Part shown: piece by piece, positions 1 to 9,141 of the stretch
Layout of the letters: each line of letters starts with the position of its first letter
How positions within the stretch are numbered: position 1 is the first letter of the stretch
NCBI GenBank assembly: GCA_004524435.1
Contig: SDNO01000005.1
Location: 1-34,779, forward strand
Direction of reading: 5' to 3'
From: Candidatus Thorarchaeota archaeon
GTDB lineage: Archaea > Asgardarchaeota > Thorarchaeia > Thorarchaeales > Thorarchaeaceae
Length of the DNA stretch: 34,779 nt
Position numbers and translations under genes: made by a program
The notes under the pieces: model-generated
Database searches by the model: none
Told to the model about the DNA's origin: nothing
What the model saw: only the letters and a program-made list of their open reading frames with translations

Positions 1-99
1 ACATGTCCTATGACGACCAGATTTAGGTGCTCTTTGTCTTTTTTGCTCAATTATAACACCACGTTTTTCTGAAGTCCAATCCCATATCTGGGGAATAGA

Positions 100-312
100 C
101 TAGTCCTCCAGTTTGAGTGTTACTTTTAATGATTTCGACAAGGTTCTTTCGCCAGAGTAGGTCACAGCAATGGCAAGATGCACTGCAATGTGAGATTTTT
201 GCGAAATCTCGGAATCTGATACGAATACAGTACCATCGGAAGCGAGATATCCGTCCTCGGTGGTATTGTATGTGCCGTGAAGGAGGAATGTGGCAGTGTT
301 TGTTGTCATCAT
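100..312 (-). CDS. Possible small or partial exported beta-rich protein (ORF tail ...ATFLLHGTYNTTEDGYLASDGTVFVSDSEISQKSHIAVHLAIAVTYSGERTLSKSLKVTLKLED)
   Basis: C-terminal part of ORF 100..435 has protein-like composition, but its 5' end overlaps the 5' end of the opposite-strand membrane gene and no clear SD is seen. Confidence 0.25.
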   Translation of the reverse strand: MMTTNTATFLLHGTYNTTEDGYLASDGTVFVSDSEISQKSHIAVHLAIAVTYSGERTLSKSLKVTLKLED

Positions 313-1003
313 CGTGGTCGTGGTGGTATGGGTTCTCATCAGACAGGACAAAGAGAGTCGTCTGGCCCTACTTCTGCTTGCAGGGCTCTTATCCACATAT
401 CTTGTATCGGTCCTTGCATACATGCCTCCAATCACTGAGATTGCCCTGGGGGCAGAGGAAGAACTGAGAGTCTTCTCCCCCGTTGCGTACCCCTTTTCCG
501 TCCAGCAGTATCGGGACTATGCAGAGAGGGGCTTCCGTTACTCTATCGTCCTAGGATGGCCAAGGGGCCTCCCAGTAATCCAGTTTCCTCTGCTTCATGA
601 TCAGAGTGAGTTCATCCATGGCCAAGCATACTACTCGGGTCTGATTATGGGCATGCTGGGGCTGGGTATCGTATTGGCCACGGTGATATCACTCGGTCTT
701 CTTGATAGCCACAGAAGCCCACCAAGAGAACCGAAACTGACACCCGCCTATCTGGTACTAGTTCCTTTACAGATTGCACTGGTACTATTGATGGGTGCTC
801 TCGGGGCTTCGGGTGGAACAATCTATGTCGCAGGGGGGGTCATAGTCTTGGTGGTTTCCCTGATACCGGCCATCTCAGAGATGTCGAGGCGGGAACCGAC
901 AGAAGAGGAAGAATCGCTGAAGGACACTAGATACACGCGCATTCGTGCCTGCAGTATGGGAGGCAAATATCCTATTCCAAGAGGTTGCTTGTCCAGTTTC
1001 TGA
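290..1003 (+). CDS. Multi-pass membrane protein of unknown function
   Basis: 237 aa ORF with several hydrophobic segments; AAGGAGG just upstream. An alternative GTG start at 296 gives better spacing. Confidence 0.7.
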   Translation: MAVFVVIIVVVVVWVLIRQDKESRLALLLLAGLLSTYLVSVLAYMPPITEIALGAEEELRVFSPVAYPFSVQQYRDYAERGFRYSIVLGWPRGLPVIQFPLLHDQSEFIHGQAYYSGLIMGMLGLGIVLATVISLGLLDSHRSPPREPKLTPAYLVLVPLQIALVLLMGALGASGGTIYVAGGVIVLVVSLIPAISEMSRREPTEEEESLKDTRYTRIRACSMGGKYPIPRGCLSSF

Positions 1004-1508
1004 CTTGTTGGAGATCTCGGAAATCGATGACCTCCGGAACCTCTTCGTCTGTCTCCTGTTTGCTCTTGACGATCCTCTTGACCAAGAATCCCACTATACG
1101 ATTGTATTTGGAGAAATCAAAGACCCCGCCAAATAGACCTGTGGCGACTGGATTGAGCCCTGGATACGAAGATGCTGTCTTGTGCAAGTACTCCTCTTGG
1201 GCGATTTCGTGTCTATCCGGATCCCCTGCATCCCCACAGACCACGAACAGCGCAGTTTTGGTATTGGATAGTGCGTCGATGTTGTTCTCAATGAATTTGA
1301 GAGGCTCTTTGGTCCACTGACCCGCTTGTATCCCACTCCCAATAACCACAAGATCATAGACTGAGATGTCCTCTGGGGGCTGGGCTTCCTTTAGGTTGGA
1401 TATATCGACCTGCACATTCTGCTCTCTGGCAACCTTTGCCATCTCTTCAACGATTCCGGTCGTGGTGCCATACCGTGTTCCATAGCCAATCAACATGCAT
1501 TCAATCAT
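972..1508 (-). CDS. Flavodoxin-domain protein (HemG/flavodoxin-like)
   Basis: N-terminal GYGTRYGTTTGIVEEMA phosphate-loop pattern and VVIGSGIQAGQW segment typical of flavodoxin-like proteins. Confidence 0.8.
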   Translation of the reverse strand: MIECMLIGYGTRYGTTTGIVEEMAKVAREQNVQVDISNLKEAQPPEDISVYDLVVIGSGIQAGQWTKEPLKFIENNIDALSNTKTALFVVCGDAGDPDRHEIAQEEYLHKTASSYPGLNPVATGLFGGVFDFSKYNRIVGFLVKRIVKSKQETDEEVPEVIDFRDLQQVRNWTSNLLE

Positions 1509-1531
1509 GCATAATCACGCCGAATGATGTG

Positions 1532-1562
1532 AGCCAGACTGCTCATTAAGCTTTCACTGGCT
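1532..1562. terminator. Inverted repeat AGCCAG...CTGGCT between micro-ORF cassette and flavodoxin gene
   Basis: 6-bp arms at 1532-1537 and 1557-1562 around AAGCTT; downstream of the micro-ORFs on the minus strand. Confidence 0.3.
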
Positions 1563-1632
1563 TGAATGGCGCAACACGCAACAGCATACCACATAGGGGA
1601 GAGTAGTGTGTTCAAAAAGAGGCAGGAGGTGC

Positions 1633-1734
1633 TTACGTTGCTTCCAACGCAAGCACTTCTTCATGAGAGAGGGACTTGTTCTCGAAGTGGGCACCCTTGT
1701 CCTCTCGTTCTTCAGCGATAGGCCGAGAGATCAT
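1633..1734 (-). CDS. Micro-ORF 3, 33 aa: MISRPIAEEREDKGAHFENKSLSHEEVLALEAT
   Basis: ATG with AGGAGA upstream (AGGAGATAGACTACAATG); directly follows micro-ORF 2; not in the ORF track because it is short. Confidence 0.5.
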   Translation of the reverse strand: MISRPIAEEREDKGAHFENKSLSHEEVLALEAT

Positions 1735-1740
1735 TGTAGT

Positions 1741-1824
1741 CTATCTCCTGAAGTACGCGTAGGTAAGAGCCTCAGTTGAATCGGTGACCTTCCTTGTCTT
1801 GGTCTTGTCCTTAGCAAGTGCCAT
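1741..1824 (-). CDS. Micro-ORF 2, 27 aa: MALAKDKTKTRKVTDSTEALTYAYFRR
   Basis: SD GAGGTGA upstream of ATG (GAGGTGAAGAAATCATG); paralogous to micro-ORF 1 (MAL...ST-E/K-A..YAY). Confidence 0.6.
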   Translation of the reverse strand: MALAKDKTKTRKVTDSTEALTYAYFRR

Positions 1825-1831
1825 GATTTCT

Positions 1832-1933
1832 TCACCTCAGAACTGTATAGTATGCATAGCTAATAGCCTTGGTAGACTGAATGGTCTTGTTCTTCTTCTC
1901 GGAGTCAGTTCGATTGTTGATTGTTAGAGCCAT
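1832..1933 (-). CDS. Micro-ORF 1, 33 aa: MALTINNRTDSEKKNKTIQSTKAISYAYYTVLR
   Basis: ATG with GTGA 6 nt upstream; TATA-like element about 35 nt upstream; paralogous to micro-ORF 2. Confidence 0.6.
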   Translation of the reverse strand: MALTINNRTDSEKKNKTIQSTKAISYAYYTVLR

Positions 1934-1965
1934 GATGTTTCACAAGAAATACTGTTCAGAATCAG

Positions 1966-1973
1966 TATATAAT
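1966..1973 (-). promoter_or_regulatory. TATA-box-like element for the micro-ORF cassette
   Basis: Plus-strand tatataat (minus ATTATATA), about 33-40 nt upstream of the micro-ORF 1 ATG. Confidence 0.5.
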
Positions 1974-2004
1974 GGAGAGCCACAATGGAGGGTCACACAA
2001 TGAA

Positions 2005-2030
2005 GTCACAAATTGTGACTATCTAGATAG
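2005..2030. promoter_or_regulatory. Adjacent palindromes, possible operator
   Basis: GTCACAA-A-TTGTGAC (2005-2019) followed by perfect CTATCTAGATAG (2019-2030), upstream of the TATA box; related half-site GTCACACAA at 1992. Confidence 0.4.
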
Positions 2031-2123
2031 TTCCTAGGGGCAAAGACCCTGAGATGAATCAGACAGCGGGGAAACGTGCCAGTCAAGAGGTTTACCGATT
2101 CTTCGCCATGGAGTAGCATATTT

Positions 2124-2195
2124 TCAGAACCGTTCATTGTATGTTGGACAGACTTGGACACCAGAGAGTTGTCCCCCCAGAAACGGCACTGGGTG
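2124..2195 (-). repeat. Copy A of conserved short coding motif: HPVPFLGGQLSGVQVCPTYNERF*
   Basis: Aligns codon-by-codon with copy B (3101..3181); lies 15 codons downstream of, and in frame with, the TGA stop of the nucleotidyltransferase-like gene. Confidence 0.6.
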
Positions 2196-2240
2196 GTCTC
2201 TGTCGTGGTCAGCGATGCTGTGTGAGTGACCAGCTCTCAG

Positions 2241-3089
2241 TCATGGGCTGGAGTATATAAACTCCTGCGCTGAAATGCCCAACTTTGTCCACGTTTTCGG
2301 TAGCTGTTGGTATACCCTGTGCCCCGCAGAGAGCATTGATCTAAAGGTGTGAACTGAACTGAAGTTGGAAAGAAACAGCTCCCATCCACGCAGATAGAAA
2401 TCGGCGTATGATTTCGCGAGGTTCTCTAGCCCCTCCTCGAGAAGGATCGCGTGGATTCTCGTTCGATTGCAGGTCCAGATATCCGAATCATAGCCCATCA
2501 GACTGAGGAGTCTTACAGGAGAAGGGGAAACTCTCCAGTTGATGCGACGGATGACGACATAGAAGTCAATGCCGACACGATCCACTACCGACATGGGAAG
2601 ACCGTCAAGAACCGACCCCAGGTCCAGAAGACTCTTCAAGTCAATCTCGCGAATTCTATCAGCAGGTGGAATCTTGTCTTGATGGGGCTCTCCAAAGAGT
2701 ATTCGCGTTGATGCAATCTGAGGAGGGACATATTCAGGGAGCTCTGAAAGGGCGTTAAGACTGACGAGCTGAATCCGGGGGATATGAAGAGGATTTGGCA
2801 TTGCTTGAAGGAAGTCCTGCTCATACTCCGCAGAAACTCTCATTGCTGACTGAAATGCGTCCACTCCACCGAGAATCTTGGCGTTGTTGTGAGTTGCATA
2901 ATGAATATCGACATCACTTATTGTTGGGACGTAGTCGATATCAGAGTCCCAACTCTTTACCGCTGAACCTTTTGCATATGCATAAGTGACTAATTCACCA
3001 AAGGCGGCCTGAAGTATCCCTGACCAGACTGTCAAAGACTGTTCAACTTCTTCCTTTGCCTGTGCACGATATTCCTTGGGATTTTTCAG
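2241..3089 (-). CDS. Nucleotidyltransferase-fold protein
   Basis: GSAVKSWDSDIDYVPTISDVDIHY resembles the GS...DxDxD NTase motif. The ORF track starts at TTG 3035; an in-frame CTG at 3089 has AGGAGGGG 5 nt upstream and adds LKNPKEYRAQAKEEVEQS. Confidence 0.7.
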   Translation of the reverse strand: MKNPKEYRAQAKEEVEQSLTVWSGILQAAFGELVTYAYAKGSAVKSWDSDIDYVPTISDVDIHYATHNNAKILGGVDAFQSAMRVSAEYEQDFLQAMPNPLHIPRIQLVSLNALSELPEYVPPQIASTRILFGEPHQDKIPPADRIREIDLKSLLDLGSVLDGLPMSVVDRVGIDFYVVIRRINWRVSPSPVRLLSLMGYDSDIWTCNRTRIHAILLEEGLENLAKSYADFYLRGWELFLSNFSSVHTFRSMLSAGHRVYQQLPKTWTKLGISAQEFIYSSP

Positions 3090-3100
3090 GTCTGCCCCTC

Positions 3101-3181
3101 CTATGAACTCAGTGAATTCCGTTCATTGTGAATTGGGCAGACTTGAACATCGAGCTGCCCGTCTAGGAACGGCACCGGATG
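3101..3181 (-). repeat. Copy B of conserved short coding motif: HPVPFLDGQLDVQVCPIHNERNSLSS*
   Basis: Begins 2 nt after the uS7 stop codon; paralogous to copy A with mostly third-position differences. Confidence 0.6.
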
Positions 3182-3183
3182 TA

Positions 3184-3882
3184 TTATCTTGCAGATCGTG
3201 CGACTCTCTCGCGTTCATCTTTTCGGGAGATCGCATAGCTTGAAGAATCCGCATTATATGCAAGAAGTAGTTCATCGACAATGCATTGCTCCACGGGCTT
3301 GGCGTTCTTATGAGCTGCCCGTACGGCACCAACTGATAGATATCTCAGGGCGATGTCGATTCTGCGCTGTGGAGCAACATCTACTGAACGAGGATACGCC
3401 ATTCCACCGTATGAGATTCGTGTTGTTTCCTCTGCAGGAGCTGCATTCTCTACGGCTGTCACTAGGACTTGAATAGGATTCAGGCCGGTTCTATAATCGA
3501 TAATCTCAAAGGCACGTCGTAGAAAAGAGATCATCCGAATCTTCTTACCGGCACCTCGGCCGGTACGTGTCTTCTTTTCCTTGCGTTTCCCGGCATTCAT
3601 GAGCTTGTTAACAAAACGTTCCACAATGGGAACTCTGGACTTGTGAAATCGGCTTCGTGCGTGTCTTCCCGATGTATGAGGGATGAGAACGGGCTTGAGT
3701 GAGATATAGCGTTCAAGGCCAATGTCCTTGATTTCGACCCTTGACGGGTCCCACTTGCCAAAGAGAAGTAGGTCGGGTGTTTCTTCAGGCTGGATTGCCT
3801 CAGGCGGCTGTCCACCCTCGGGTTGTTCCTGTTCTTCGTCTGCACCATTGTCGATAGTTTCTTCCTCAGACATTGTGACCAC
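3184..3882 (-). CDS. rps7: 30S ribosomal protein uS7 with acidic N-terminal extension
   Basis: RFHKSRVPIVERFVNKLMNAGKRKEKKTRTGRGAGKK...NPIQVLVTAVENAAPAEET typical of archaeal uS7; synteny with uS12. Confidence 0.95.
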   Translation of the reverse strand: MVTMSEEETIDNGADEEQEQPEGGQPPEAIQPEETPDLLLFGKWDPSRVEIKDIGLERYISLKPVLIPHTSGRHARSRFHKSRVPIVERFVNKLMNAGKRKEKKTRTGRGAGKKIRMISFLRRAFEIIDYRTGLNPIQVLVTAVENAAPAEETTRISYGGMAYPRSVDVAPQRRIDIALRYLSVGAVRAAHKNAKPVEQCIVDELLLAYNADSSSYAISRKDERERVARSAR

Positions 3883-4326
3883 CTAGCGTATTGGTTTTTC
3901 AGCCCTACCATAGATTAGCGAATCAAGACTGACACCGTTGACCTTGATTACTTTCCAGCGCACACCTGGAAGATCACCCATGGCACCACCCATCGCACCG
4001 CCAATGCCTTCCACAAGCACTTGATCGTGTTCGTCTATGAATTTCAGACCACCATCGCCGGGAATGAAAGCTGTGATCTGTTTGCCATTCTTAGACAGTT
4101 GTAGTCTCACGGCCTTCCTAATGGCCGAGTTTGGCTGTTTGCTTTCAATTCCAACTTTCTCAAGCACGATTCCTCGGGCCTGAGGAGCTCCCTCTAGAGG
4201 ATCAGTCTTCTTTTTGAGGTTCAAGATGCGCCTCTTGTAGCTGGCCTTCTTCCATCTAAACCGTTTTCTTTTGGCCTTCAATGCCCGGCCAGCGAATTCG
4301 CCCAATGGACTCTTCGAACCTGTCAA
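3883..4326 (-). CDS. rps12: 30S ribosomal protein uS12
   Basis: [51 protein letters not shown] start with GAGGT upstream. Confidence 0.97.
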   Translation of the reverse strand: MTGSKSPLGEFAGRALKAKRKRFRWKKASYKRRILNLKKKTDPLEGAPQARGIVLEKVGIESKQPNSAIRKAVRLQLSKNGKQITAFIPGDGGLKFIDEHDQVLVEGIGGAMGGAMGDLPGVRWKVIKVNGVSLDSLIYGRAEKPIR

Positions 4327-4439
4327 TTACATTACCTCTGTTGATGCTAAGGAGCCTACCGTTCATGGTGTGCTCTGTGGGGTGGTCAGTGCTTCGCCCT
4401 TCTGTATGCTTAAAAGCATTATGAAACGGGGCTGTGTTT

Positions 4440-4874
4440 TCATGCGATAACGACATTCTCCACATCAAAATGTCGCCTGACGAGGATTCGAGCCCGTGCA
4501 ACATTTCGGCCATCCTTGCCTATCGCAATGCCTCGATCCTCGTCCTTCACAGTGACACTAGCAACTTTTGTGCCGTCCTTCTGTTCGCTGATTTCAACCT
4601 TCTGAACTCGGGCCGGGGCTAGTGCACTCTTTACGAACTCCTCTGGAGTGTCAGCAATCTCAACAATGTCGATGTGCCTCCCCAAGACCTCAGATGCATG
4701 ACGTACATTTGATCCGCCTTTTCCTATGGCTCTCCCTAGGTGTTTTCGGGGGACTACAAAGATTATTCTCTCTGCCTCATCATCTTTTACAACGTCGACC
4801 GCGGGAGCCCCTGTGATTTTTTCGAATGATGCGATGAGGGACATGTCCTCCATTGAGAGCTTGACACTAGGCAA
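4440..4874 (-). CDS. nusA: Archaeal NusA-like KH-domain transcription factor
   Basis: GRAIGKGGSNVRHASEVLGRHIDIVE and GIAIGKDGRNVARARILVRRHFDVENV KH motifs; position between eL30-like and uS12. ORF track start 4898; TTG at 4874 with GTGAGG is a better start. Confidence 0.92.
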   Translation of the reverse strand: MPSVKLSMEDMSLIASFEKITGAPAVDVVKDDEAERIIFVVPRKHLGRAIGKGGSNVRHASEVLGRHIDIVEIADTPEEFVKSALAPARVQKVEISEQKDGTKVASVTVKDEDRGIAIGKDGRNVARARILVRRHFDVENVVIA

Positions 4875-4884
4875 ACGGCTCGCC

Positions 4885-5184
4885 TCACACCATATCAAGG
4901 ATTCTTGAGTCGCCAGGCTTGATGACTGCGATTGCCGAAACCATGAATGGTTTTCCGATGACTTCGCCCAAGTCCCAAGAGGTGCCTTCGAATACTGTGA
5001 TCTTTGTGCTGCTCATCTGTGCGTACTGTTCAATATCCTCATACGCATCCACAGGGCAGTTTGCTGCAACAACTACCAGCTTTGCCTCGCCCTTTCTCAG
5101 GGCGTCGATAGACTCTTGCGTACCGATACGGCACTCACCTGTGTTGACTGCACTCTCGATTGGTTGATTAAGGCTCAATTCCAA
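4885..5184 (-). CDS. rpl30e: Ribosomal protein eL30 / L30e-like protein
   Basis: GKAKLVVVAANCPVDAYEDIEQYAQMSSTKITVFEGTSWDLGEVIGKPFMVSAIAVIKPGDSRIL-type L7Ae/L30e fold; canonical operon position. Confidence 0.93.
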   Translation of the reverse strand: MELSLNQPIESAVNTGECRIGTQESIDALRKGEAKLVVVAANCPVDAYEDIEQYAQMSSTKITVFEGTSWDLGEVIGKPFMVSAIAVIKPGDSRILDMV

Positions 5185-5219
5185 ATACCTCGCTGTTCTA
5201 TGTTATGACTTCTTATTGA

Positions 5220-5232
5220 ACCCGAAGCGGGT
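5220..5232. other. Short hairpin ACCCG-AAG-CGGGT between rpoA2 and the eL30 gene
   Basis: Perfect 5-bp stem within a GC-rich intergenic stretch. Confidence 0.35.
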
Positions 5233-5282
5233 CTTTCGGGCCGGTGCCCGGTTTTAATGCTTCCGTACTGGGCCTCCAAGTT

Positions 5283-6482
<1,200 letters not shown>

Positions 6483-9140
6483 CTATTTCATCCGACTCTT
6501 GCCTAGTACCTTCTCTATTGCAATGTCAATATTCACGGATCGACCATGATCCGACTTGCTTGGATCAACACCATCATCACCAAATCGGAACTGTACAATT
6601 CGACCAGGTGCGGTTCTAACAGTGCCGTCAGACTCAACCTTCAAGTCCTGCAACGCGGTCATCAGTCGTCGTTGCATGTATCCGGAAGTGGAAGTCCGAA
6701 CTGCAGTGTCAACCAGGCCTTCTCGACCACCTGCTGCGTGGAACCAGTATTCGATTGGATCCAGTCCGCTCTTGTAGCTCGATGTAACAAACCCGCGAGC
6801 ACGGGCACCTAGGTCACCCCTCTCAAAGTGAGGAAGTGTCCGGCCAATGTATCCTCGACTGATGCGCTCTCCACGAACTGCCTGCTGTCCGACAACGGCG
6901 GCCATCTGTGATAGGTTCAGTCTTGAACCACGAGCGCCTGTCTGTGCCATGATGACTGCAGAGTTCTCAAGGCCCAGATGCTCTCCTGCAACCTCGCCTG
7001 CAGAGTCTCGTGCTTCAGCCAGTGTGGCCATGATTCGCTGCTCGACTGTTTCGAGCAGTGTCTGACCAGGATTTGGATCCAGCTCGCCTCGTTTGTAGGT
7101 TTCAATGAGCTGGTTGACCTTTTTATCGGCCTCTTCGAGAATTATCTTGATTCTCCGGGATGCCTCCTTTGGAAGAGTCACATCATCAAGCCCCATCGAG
7201 AAGCCACGATCTGTGATTAGCCGAACAAGAAGTCGACCAACTGAGTCCATGAAATTGCGTCCTGCGGTGGAGCCCTTCTCCTTGATGATACGATGGAATA
7301 GTGAGTCGGGTTCTCCCGCGCCAAATGCCTTCTCATCTACAACACCAAACTCTAGCTCACCGTTTCGGACGACCACGTACGCGTCATATTCGCAGTCTTC
7401 CATCTTGCATACCTTGCATTTCCTGCAGATGTTGGCCTTGAAGGAGATGTTGATACCCTCAGGTATGAACATACTGAATATCTGTTTCCCAGTCCACAGC
7501 TGCACAGGCGCCTTGATAGCAGGTTCGGGAAGTTCACCCTCGAACTTCGCAGTAGCCGTTAGCTGATTCACTTGGTTCAGCGTAAACAGGCTTGACTTTC
7601 GAGTCAACAGAAATGCTGCTGAGATGTAGTCCTGTAGTGCTCCAATGATAGGACCACCATATCGTGGAGAGAGAATCTGTTCCTGAACCCTCATGAGTAC
7701 GCGTGCCTCGGCACGAGCCTCTTCAGACTGGGGTACGTGGAGATTCATCTCGTCACCATCAAAGTCTGCGTTGTAGGGTGGACAGACGAAGAGGCTCAGC
7801 CTGAAAGTTCTGTATGGCATTACCCGTACCTCATGGGCCATGATGGACATTCGGTGAAGCGAGGGCTGTCGGTTGAACAATACTATATCGCCCGAGTCAA
7901 GATGCCGTTCCACAACGAAACCAGGCTCTATAGTTTCAGCAATGGTAGTTCTATCCTTCACAAACCGTAGATCTACTCTCCGGCCATCGGTCCGAATCAA
8001 GTAGTTCGCGCCCGGGTGTCTGTCAGGACCCCTGATTACGAGCTCCTTCATCTTGTCCATGTTCCACTCCGTTGCCCGTTGTGGAATTGTGAGAATTCTA
8101 GCAATCTCCTCGGGAACTCCTACCTCGTTCATGCTGAGATTCGGATCTGGGGAGATTACTGTTCGTGCTGAAAAGTCCACACGCTTTCCGGATAGGTTGG
8201 ACCTGAATCGACCCTCCTTGCCCTTGAGGCGTTGAGCCAATGTTCGCAATGCACGACCACTTCTGTGTCTCGCTGGAGGGATACCGCTCACGCCGTTGTC
8301 GAAGTAAGTGGTCACGTGATACTGAAGCAATTCCCAGAGGTCTTCAACGATTAGCTGAGGTGCTCCAGCATCCAGGTTCTCGCGAAGGCGCTGGTTGATA
8401 CGAATAATATCGATGAGTTTGTGAGAGAGATCGTCCTCTGAGCGTACCCCCGATTCCAGTGTAATGGAGGGGCGTACTGTGACAGGTGGGACGGGTAAGA
8501 CAGTGAGAATGGCCCATTCGAGTCGTGCAGCCTGAGCATTGATACCCATGAGTCTGAAATCGTCATCTGGTATGTTCTCAAGCCGCGCACGAACATCAAT
8601 AGGTGTGAGCCGGACAGATCCAGCCTCACTGATTTCGTAGATAGAGGTTGGCTTCTCGAGTTTAATCTTGAACTGTTCAGCCTCGCAATGAGGACAGTTC
8701 TTTGCCTTGTTACCGCGTTTCAGAATCTCCTTAGAGAGGTTCGCAGTCTTCTGACCGATCTCGGGGTAACGCTTGAAGAGCTTCTCATAGTGTTCAATCT
8801 CTTCCTCACTGAGAAGAAGCCGATTGCACTCTCTGCACGTTGCTCTCAGGACCTTATAGATGACCTTGGCATAGCCCTCGTGCATCACCGGACGAGCAAG
8901 CTCGATGTGGCCGAAGTGACCAGGACAGTTGCCTACACGATTTCCACAAGTCCTGCAACGCTGACCAGGGTCGATAACGCCCAAGCGCGGATCCATGATT
9001 CCTGATTCGATGGGGTAGCCATCTTCGTCATATGTATCGGCTACCACAATCTGTGCCACAGACATCTTACGGATATCTTCGGGCGCGAGTAGTCCAAATT
9101 CAATCTCGTCAACTTTCTTAGTGCTGGCTGCGGACATCAT
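6483..9140 (-). CDS. rpoA1: DNA-directed RNA polymerase subunit A'
   Basis: CRTCGNRVGNCPGHFGHIEL zinc motif and catalytic NADFDGDEMNLHVPQ. Confidence 0.98.
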   Translation of the reverse strand: MMSAASTKKVDEIEFGLLAPEDIRKMSVAQIVVADTYDEDGYPIESGIMDPRLGVIDPGQRCRTCGNRVGNCPGHFGHIELARPVMHEGYAKVIYKVLRATCRECNRLLLSEEEIEHYEKLFKRYPEIGQKTANLSKEILKRGNKAKNCPHCEAEQFKIKLEKPTSIYEISEAGSVRLTPIDVRARLENIPDDDFRLMGINAQAARLEWAILTVLPVPPVTVRPSITLESGVRSEDDLSHKLIDIIRINQRLRENLDAGAPQLIVEDLWELLQYHVTTYFDNGVSGIPPARHRSGRALRTLAQRLKGKEGRFRSNLSGKRVDFSARTVISPDPNLSMNEVGVPEEIARILTIPQRATEWNMDKMKELVIRGPDRHPGANYLIRTDGRRVDLRFVKDRTTIAETIEPGFVVERHLDSGDIVLFNRQPSLHRMSIMAHEVRVMPYRTFRLSLFVCPPYNADFDGDEMNLHVPQSEEARAEARVLMRVQEQILSPRYGGPIIGALQDYISAAFLLTRKSSLFTLNQVNQLTATAKFEGELPEPAIKAPVQLWTGKQIFSMFIPEGINISFKANICRKCKVCKMEDCEYDAYVVVRNGELEFGVVDEKAFGAGEPDSLFHRIIKEKGSTAGRNFMDSVGRLLVRLITDRGFSMGLDDVTLPKEASRRIKIILEEADKKVNQLIETYKRGELDPNPGQTLLETVEQRIMATLAEARDSAGEVAGEHLGLENSAVIMAQTGARGSRLNLSQMAAVVGQQAVRGERISRGYIGRTLPHFERGDLGARARGFVTSSYKSGLDPIEYWFHAAGGREGLVDTAVRTSTSGYMQRRLMTALQDLKVESDGTVRTAPGRIVQFRFGDDGVDPSKSDHGRSVNIDIAIEKVLGKSRMK

Positions 9141-9141
9141 G

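Noticed and set aside
2006-2119. 37-codon minus ORF MLLHGEESVNLLTGTFPRCLIHLRVFAPRNYLDSHNL
   Set aside because: Open frame but no SD, and its end runs through the palindromes; not enough support, though worth including in a homology search.
3087-3130. Frameshift in the NTase N-terminus (ATGAACG-GAATTC would give MNEFTEFIGG... with one base removed)
   Set aside because: The same bases encode the conserved NER of copy B in another frame, and a good SD-CTG start exists downstream, so an error is not required.
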